Shown here in pieces: positions 56,873 to 64,000 of a stretch of 64,000 bases of DNA. The stretch lies in the NCBI GenBank assembly GCA_030035585.1, contig CM057465.1:28104001-28168000 (forward strand), read 5' to 3'. The notes beneath the pieces are model-generated. The model was not told where the DNA came from and made no database searches. It was given only the letters and a program-made list of their open reading frames with translations. A program made the translations under genes and the position numbers. Position 1 is the stretch's first letter. Each line of letters begins with the position of its first letter. The DNA comes from Dugong dugon (Eukaryota; Chordata; Mammalia; Sirenia; Dugongidae).

Positions 56873-57572
56873 TTTTAAATTGTACCTTACATGAAGGTTT
56901 ACAGAACAAACCTCATTAAACAGTACAAATATTGTTTTATTACATTGGTTAACAACCCCACGACATGTAAACACTCTCTCTTCTCGACCTTGGGTTCCCT
57001 GTTACCAGCTTTCCTGTCCCCTCCTGCCTTCTAGTCCTGTCCCCTCCTGCCTTCTAGTCCTTTCCCCTGGGCTGGTGTGCCCCTTTAGTCTCATTTTGTG
57101 GGCTGTCTAATCTTTGGATGAAGGGTGAATCTCGGGTGACTTCATTACTGAGCTAAGAGGATGTCCGGTGGACATACTCTCAAGGTTTCTCCAGTCTCTG
57201 TCAGGCCAGTAAGTCTAGTCTTCCTTTGTGAGTTAGCATTTTGTTCTATATTTTTCTCCAGCTCTGTCTGAGACCCTCTATTGTGATCCCTGTCAGAGCA
57301 GTCTGTGGTGGTAGTCGGTTATCATCTAGTTGTACTGGAGTCAGTCTGGTGGAGGCCGTGGAAGTTGTGGTCCATTAGTCCTTTGGACTGATCCTTCCCT
57401 TGTATCTTTAGTTTTCTTTATTCTCCCTTGCTCCCGAAGGGGTGAGACTGGTGGAGTATCTTAGATGGCAGCTCACAGGCTTTTAAGACCACAGATGCTA
57501 CTCACCAAAGTAGGATGTAGAACATTTTCTTTATAAACTATGTTATGCCAGTTGTGCTAGATGTTCCTCAAG
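56873..57572 (-). mobile_element. 5'-truncated afrotherian-type L1, antisense
   Basis: Starts at a T tract, then the same 3'UTR as at 33570 ('acatgaaggtttacagaaca', 'cagctttcctgtcccctcct'). Carries a 22-base tandem duplication near 57014-57060. A target-site duplication is not clear. Confidence 0.85.
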
Positions 57573-59204
57573 AACAACTCTGTAAGTTTTAAAAGTAGTT
57601 CCTTGATTTTGTTAGGTGGATTTGCTCAAGTTCTGGTCAACATCTTTAGCAAAAAGTGATGACAATCATCTTAGCCTTACGTAGCATTTCTCCTCAATTC
57701 TTAGACATTTTGAAGAAAAAACTTTCAGTGTCACTTCTGAACATGAAACATGATTAAATTATTTGAAATAATCTGAACGGCTTCCATCAGCATCTAATGT
57801 CGTTACCTGATACTAAGCTTCCGTACTTATTTGTACTTTTAATGTCAATTCACCGCCTTTTGAATGATGCAGCTGTATTTGGTCAGGTTCTCCCTTTGGA
57901 CCTTATATCATGGGGATTTTAAGTTGTAGATTTTTAAAAATTGTTGATTACAAATGTTTTTCTCACTATTCATGTAAGTACACTCCTATGTATCAGGCTA
58001 TTCATCTTGATAGAAAAACAGTGCATTGTCCTTAGATGCAAAGGTTGGGGGGATGGGAAGTTAGGCAGGACCTACTACTACCTCTTCTTGGATATGGAAA
58101 GCATCTTCTTTAGCCTATCGAAAATTACACTGCCTATGAAGTCACCATAAAGAAAAGCTGATTACAATCAAAGCATCTTTTTCTAAGAACTATCTGAAAT
58201 ATATTTACCTATAGTTCAGTCCCTATAGATAAAATCTGAATGTTAGGCTAATAGGTGGTAAGCAATTAAATATGCTGCTTTCTCTCTCAGTTATCTGTAA
58301 TGGTGTTCACATATCTCTGTGTGCAAAAGAAGACAGAATGGAAAGAACAAATTGCAGTAAGCTTAGTTGTAATCAATGAGAAGTCCCATTCTATTTCAGC
58401 TTTTTAAATTAAAAACACTTATTTAACCTCCAAGAGGCTTTTGCTATGATGTCAATAATAGACATCTCCAACACCATGCCAGTCTGACGGTAGGCACACA
58501 CCACAGTGGGTTCAAGTGCTTTAGAAACACAAATGGGGTTGTTTTCTAGATTGCCTTAGATGTTGTGTGGCCTGATCTTGTGGATGTCTCTAACTCACTT
58601 TACAAAGTGAAATGCTCTCCAGTGGAGGAACCATCAAAGGTACTTCTCCTGAGTGCTCAGCATTTATGCTACATTCCATAGTCAGGAGCAAGCACACATG
58701 GAGAACACACACAGATTTTCGCCAAATGTGTTTTGTTAGCTGAGTCAAGTGTTGAGCCTAGTGTATTAGCAGTTAACAGCATATGATAAAAATAGATGAT
58801 ATAAAAATTAAATTACGAAGTTTTCTGAGTGAAATTAAGTACTTTTACTTTTTGCATGCTTAAAAGAATAGAAATAATACTATTATAAACACATAGACGG
58901 TCTTATACCTCCCTCCCAAAAAAAGACAAAATCCAAGATAACTTTTCTTTTGCACATGCCAGGGTGTAAAGAAGTCTAAAAATGGAATTTTGTTAACTTG
59001 CTCAATTTAAATGCAACTTATGGCAAATATTCTCTTTTGGTTTACAGAGCTTCTATAGACTCTAGTTAAAGGCTAACAGACTTCCCAAGGGGGTAAACCC
59101 TATCGTGGTTTTCAGTAGCTTCTTCAACATCCTATTAACAGTGTTTTCCAAATTAGCCTTTAAACTTTCTGTTTAGAGTGACTTGTTGCCAAAATTTTAT
59201 TGAT
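57573..59204 (+). other. intergenic, no gene recognised
   Basis: Mostly unique sequence. An open frame at 57941-58150 has no supporting evidence. Confidence 0.5.
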
Positions 59205-59400
59205 TGATGACAATGTTGTTGTCGAGTTGATTCCAATCCGTGGCGACCCCACGTGTGACAGTGTAGAACTGATCCATAGAGGTTTTCTAGGTTTTGTGTT
59301 TTGGCTGTAATCTTAACGGAAGCAGATGCCCAGGCCTGCTGCCAGTGGATTCAAACCACCAACCTTTAGGTGCTGAAACTTGTTTGCACCACCTAGAGGG
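59205..59400 (-). mobile_element. afrotherian SINE, antisense
   Basis: 'tgttgtcgagttgattccaa', 'ccgtggcgaccccacgtgtg', and the reversed head 'tttgcaccacctagagg'. Confidence 0.85.
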
Positions 59401-60464
59401 GAAAATAATCCTTTTTGTTAACATTTCATACCTGAAAAGAGCCTCAAGAGAAACCCTAGCTTTATAAACAACTTACAGAATGGGTAGGTTGAGTCTTGGT
59501 AGGGGCACATCTCTTCTTAGGAAAGGAACTTAAATAAGAATGCTTCAGCTGAGATCCAGTGGATTGGGTTCAGATGACAGAAACCCGGAGCCATCACTCA
59601 GGCACAGCAGAGTTTCCTAATTTATTCCCCTTCGTCCCAACAGGACTACAACTGAGTCATTCCAGACATGAGACTCCATCCTCCTTTTTTCTTTTTTAAA
59701 ACACTTAATAAAGGAGATTATCTGATTTACCGCAGAAATTCCTGTTTCTTTTGCTTACTTTCTAAATTCAATTTTGCAATGTTTTTCACATGTCTGAGTT
59801 GCTGAATTTTCCACATCGCTCTTCAGAGTAGAATTAGACGTAAAAGGGTAAGTTTAGAAGAGTGGGAGTTTATTCTGTGAGGGATCTCGAATAATTATGA
59901 GCATTTCGTTTCATCTGTGAAGTGAACCCATGATAGGCCTGGTGCTGGTCTAGCAGTCCCTCCTCTTGTTTAACCTCTTTCCTGAATTTCCTCAACTTTC
60001 CTTAAGAACTCTCACATTGTCTGAGAGCATTACCAGGGATTTAAAAACAAAACAAAACTTCATCATTAAGCTTGCTTTAAAAAACCTTAGAAGTTTGCAT
60101 GCTTTATTTTTCTTCTTACTATTTATGTGCTATCATTGAACCAAAGTTTCTGGGCCACAATTTAGACTCAGATAACTATGTAAACACAAATAATGTGAAT
60201 TGGGTTGGTAGGTGGTACTTCTGGACCAATAGTACAATTTGCTTTAGGAATCTGTTTCCTCAAGAAGTTCAAGCTGGCTTCAGGGTGAGATGTGGATGTT
60301 CGGGCTGCCTTATAAAGGGCTTTACATTGTTGCAAAGGACATAAAGTTTATCCTATAAACTCTGGAAAATCAATATCAGGGAAAAAAAAAAAATTGGGGC
60401 AAACTGATTGACTGAATTGTCCATACCAGAAAGTGCCCACTTCACTTTTGAGCTTAAAGCAGAA
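59401..60464 (+). other. intergenic, no gene recognised
   Basis: No repeat class identified. The 60099-60344 open frame has no homology I recognise. Confidence 0.45.
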
Positions 60465-60680
60465 GGGTAAAAGCACAGGTTATGGAGTCAAGTAATCATG
60501 GATTTGAAACCTGGACTAGTCCTTTCTTAGTTTTGTGACCAAAACCTCTCTGAAACTTTGGTTTCTCATTTGTAGATGGGGATAATACCTACCTCACAGG
60601 GTTGTGAGAAGTACATGGAGTACACATAAAATATTTAGTATGAAATCTGGCACGATCAATTGCTTAATAAATGCTATCAT
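60465..60680 (-). mobile_element. MIR SINE, antisense
   Basis: 'ctcatttgtagatggggata' and 'cctacctcacagggttgtga' are the reversed MIR core and 5' part. Confidence 0.85.
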
Positions 60681-60689
60681 GTTCTGGAC

Positions 60690-60859
60690 CCTGCTAACCT
60701 CTTCAGCCTTGCCTCTCACTGGGAACCTTTGGCCCAAACCTATGCTTCATCATCACTGAGTAACAACAGTTCTCTCTATGTTTTTTTATATTGCTTCCTC
60801 TACCTGGAATCACCTCTCTCTTCCATTATCTCCGACTGACAAATGCAAACTCACATGTA
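60690..60859 (+). mobile_element. L2 LINE 3' part, left fragment
   Basis: 'cttcctctacctggaatcac' and 'tctccgactgacaaatgcaa' follow L2 order. It continues at 63371 after the L1 insertion. Confidence 0.65.
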
Positions 60860-63370
60860 TTTATTTATTTATTTTTTAGGGGTAACCTTTAGTCAACTTA
60901 AATTTATTAAGAAGTAAATTATTTGAAACTTCAGCACTTTATTATTGGTAACAAGTTAATTTCCATATACCTCACACATGGATGAGAATAGCTGTGTTGG
61001 ACAGTAACCAGCCATCAACACCTCAGTGTGAATGAGAATCTGAGGATGGATTCTAAGTGATGAAGTGAGGCAGACAGAACAAGAGAACAGCGGGTACTTG
61101 AAGTAAGGAAGAGGCAACCTAGGGAGAAAATTTCTCTACCTTTTTAATTTTGCACAGGAACCCTGGTCTCAGGAATACCCTCCCTAGCTCCTAATCCTAG
61201 TTTACTCAAGATCATGTAAACTGGGTTCTCTAAAATTGTGATTCATATTTTACTAATTATTCAAGAACCAAGGCCCCACCATGATAGAAAAGAGAAGCTT
61301 ATTCTTTCTTAGAACTTTTATATGTTTTTTTGAACATTGTATTATAGTTAAGGTGAAAGTTTACAAAACAAATCAATTTCCCAATCGACAATTTATATAC
61401 AGCTTGTTTCATCACATTGACTGAAAACCCATGAATGTGTAGCACTTTCTCCCCTTCCTCCTTGGGTTCCCCGTATCCATTCCCCAAGCTTTTCTGCCCC
61501 TCCTTTCCTTCTGAACTTTGCTTTTGGGCAAATGCTGCCCTTTAGGTCTCATATAATTGATTGTTCTGAGGTGTACATTCCTCACAGGTGTTATTGTTCA
61601 TTTTATAGGCCTGTCTATTGTATGACCATAATGTGATCTCCAGGATCACTCCGGTGTTTAAAGCCTGTCTAAGGGCCATAGTCTCAGGTGTTCCACCAAT
61701 CTCTATCAGACCAGTAGGTCTGGTTTTATTTATGAGTTTGAATTTTCACTCCCACTCCATCCGTCCATGACCTACTACTGTGGTCCCAGTCAGAGCTGTC
61801 ATTAGTGGTAGTGGGGCACCATCTAGTTCTTCTGGTCTCAGGCTAGTGGAGGCTGTGGTTCATGTGGTCCATTAGTCCTTTGGTCTAATTGTTTCCTTGA
61901 GTCTTTGGTTTTCTTCACTCTTCTTCGTTTTGGATGGTAAGAGACCAATTGTTGTATCTTAGATGGCCGCTTATAAGTTTTTAAGACTCCAGTTGCTACT
62001 CACCAAAGTAAGATGTAGAACATTGTCTGTGTGGATTATGATGTGCCAATTGACCTAGATGGCCCCAGAGCCTATGGTCCCTAACCCTCAAGCCCAGTAT
62101 CTCAATCCCTGGAAGTGTATGGTTAGGGCTAAGAAGTTTTCATGACTTTGTCCCCTGTGCACACCATTGCATACATGGGTATATTTGTGTACACATATGT
62201 ATGTAAATGGGTGTACTTCCATATGCTCTGTCACCCCTGTTCAGCTTACATATCTACCTATGTATCCACTTGTACAATATTGTTTGTTATTACAAGATTG
62301 TATACGTATTAGTATTTACCGTTGTTTCCTTTTACTCTTGTGTACCTTTCAGTGTCTTCCTTTACCTTGATTATGTTGTACTGAATTCCCCCATATTGTT
62401 TATTATGTCTCCTTTCACCAAAGTTAGTATGTGTCAACTATCTAGTTAGTGGTTTTCCTTCCCTTCTCTCCTATCCCTGGTAACTATCAAAGAATGTTTC
62501 CCTCTGCGTGAAAACCTTTTCTTAACTTTTTATAATGGTCTCATACAATATTTGTCCTTTTGTGACTGACTTATTTCACTCAGCATAATATCCTCCAGAG
62601 TCATCCATGTTGTGAGATGTTTCTCAGATTCATCGTTATCCTTCAATGTTGCATAATATTCCATTGTGTGTATGTACCACAGTTTGCTTATCCATTCATT
62701 TGTTGATGGGCACTTAGGCTGTTTCCATCTTTCTGCTATTATAAATAATGCTGCAAAGAACATGAATGTGCATATATCTATTCATGTCACAGCTCTTATT
62801 TCTCTAGGATACATACCTAGGAGAGGTGTTGCTGGATCATATGGTATATCTATTGGTAGCTTTTTGAGAAAGCACCGTATCTTTTTCCATGGTGGTTGTA
62901 CCATTTTACATTCCCACTAGCAGTGCATAAGAGTTCCAGTCTTCCTACAGTCTCTCCAGTATTTGTTGTTTTCTGTTTTTTTTTTTTTTTTGATCAGTGC
63001 CATTATTGTCGGTGTGAGATAGTATCTCATTGTAGTTTTGATTTGCAGCTCTCTAATAGCTAATGACTGTGAGCATTTCTTCATGTATTTGTTGGCTGCC
63101 AGAATGTCTTCTTCATTGAAGTGTCTGTTCATGTCCTTTGCCCATTTTTTAATTGGGTTGTTTGTCTTTTTGTTTTGAGTTGTTGGAGTTTTCTATAAAT
63201 TTTAGAGATTAGACCATTGTCAGATATGTGGTAGCCAAAAATTTTCTCCCATTCTGTGGGTTCTCTTTTTCACTCTTTTGGGAAAGTCTTTTGATGAGCG
63301 TAAGTATTTGACTTTCAGGAGGTCCTAATTGTCTAGTTTATCTTTTGCTGTTTGTGCTTTTTTAGTTATG
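60860..63370 (-). mobile_element. 5'-truncated afrotherian-type L1, antisense, with extra 3' sequence
   Basis: Flanked by similar 15-base sequences 'gcaaactcacatgta' (60845-60859) and 'acaaactcacattta' (63371-63385). From the right: ORF2 C-terminus on the minus strand (62917-63132, then 62530-62763 with [16 protein letters not shown]), 3'UTR at 61326-62520, a T-rich block, then about 460 bases not found in the other L1 copies (60880-61325) and a second (TTTA)n tail. Inactive. Confidence 0.85.
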
Positions 63371-63640
63371 ACAAACTCACATTTAAAGATTCAGTTTAGG
63401 CAACATTTCCCCTAATGTAGCATTAAGCACTCGTCTCTTGTGCTTCTAAGGTCTTCTGTAGAGACGTCAACATATTTTGTTTCACTTATCTATTCACATA
63501 TCATTTTTTCAGCTACACTGTGATCTTCTTGAGGGTAGGGACCATCTCATTCATGTTTGCATCTCCAGGACTCAGTTTCATTGCCAAACAGAAAGTAAGT
63601 GCTTAACAAATCTTTGTTGAATTACACTCTCCCTAAACTC
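63371..63640 (+). mobile_element. L2 LINE 3' end, right fragment
   Basis: 'gagggtagggaccatctcat', 'ctccaggactcagtttcatt' and 'aacaaatctttgttgaatta' give the L2 terminus, resuming where 60859 left off. Confidence 0.75.
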
Positions 63641-63714
63641 TGTTACAGCTAAAATAAGTATGATCTCTAGAACTTACTTTTGTTAAGATGTTTTTCCTTC
63701 TTTGGAAAACAGCC

Positions 63715-63965
63715 TGTACATCATAATGGTTGAGAGCATAGATTCTGCAGCCAGAATACCCAAATTCAAATCCTGTCTTGCTACTCCTTAGCTGTGTGAA
63801 CTTTTGGCAAATTAGCTAAACTCTCTGTGACTTATTTTCTCCATATATAAAGTAGAAATAATAGTGATTGCCTTGTAACTGTTGTTGTGATGATGAATCA
63901 AGTGTTGATATAAAAGTGCTTAGAATAGAGATTGACAAATACTAAGCATTTAATAATATTAGCTA
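63715..63965 (-). mobile_element. MIR SINE, antisense
   Basis: 'gagagcatagattctgcagc', 'ttggcaaattagctaaactc' and 'gttgttgtgatgatgaatca' fit a reversed MIR over nearly its full length. Confidence 0.8.
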
Positions 63966-64000
63966 TTATCATTATTTCAATCAACCTTTTTAAACTTGCC

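Noticed and set aside
57573-64000. Exons of a neighbouring gene (TPH2 lies downstream of TBC1D15 in human)
   Set aside because: I found no stretch with coding character and matched splice sites here; the sequence is repeats and AT-rich DNA.

Overview
This is a mammalian nuclear genomic window, AT-rich and mostly intronic or intergenic. It is almost certainly from an afrotherian, and an elephant fits best. Two things point there: repeated tRNA-derived SINEs of the type that begin 'ggaaccctggtggcgcagtggtt' and carry the phrase 'cagttctgctctgtcctatagggtcgctatgagtcgga', and several young, 5'-truncated L1 elements with a distinctive shared 3'UTR. Both are hallmarks I associate with afrotherian genomes. 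The species call comes from recognising repeats, not from a search.

The window holds one protein-coding gene, TBC1D15 (Rab GTPase-activating protein, TBC1 domain family member 15), on the + strand. I can place 17 coding exons, taken as exons 2 to 18, between 4834 and 53849. All introns are GT-AG, all phases join without a break, and the exons give 2046 coding bases including the stop. Adding the roughly 10 codons expected from exon 1 (upstream, outside the window) gives 691 residues, the length of the long human isoform. The 51-base exon at 27187-27237 is the cassette exon that separates the 691- and 674-residue isoforms. The TBC domain keeps its arginine finger (IxxDxxR, split across exons 11/12) and glutamine finger (YxQ, exon 13), so the gene looks intact and active.

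Layout: 1-4833 is the 3' part of intron 1, mostly an old antisense L1 cut by SINEs. 5433-14078 (intron 3) is a nest of antisense L1 elements with readable target-site duplications. 14218-25960 contains MER20-, MIR-, L2- and L3-type relics and a locally duplicated L3/L2 block. 26064-30770 has closely spaced exons, a Tigger-like DNA transposon and a short LINE tail. 30866-39941 (intron 11) holds a long antisense L2 copy and a truncated L1. 40059-53627 has the remaining introns with SINEs and one unusual 0.6-kb element nested in a SINE. 53850 to about 55 kb is the TBC1D15 3'UTR with several candidate pory(A) signals, and 55-64 kb is intergenic repeat sequence.

I found no second gene, RNA gene, CRISPR array, prokaryotic-type operon or novel enzymatic system. 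The most informative signals are evolutionary: nested LINE insertions with clean target-site duplications, a possible L1 3' transduction, a local duplication of an L3/L2 junction, and two unusual SINE structures.
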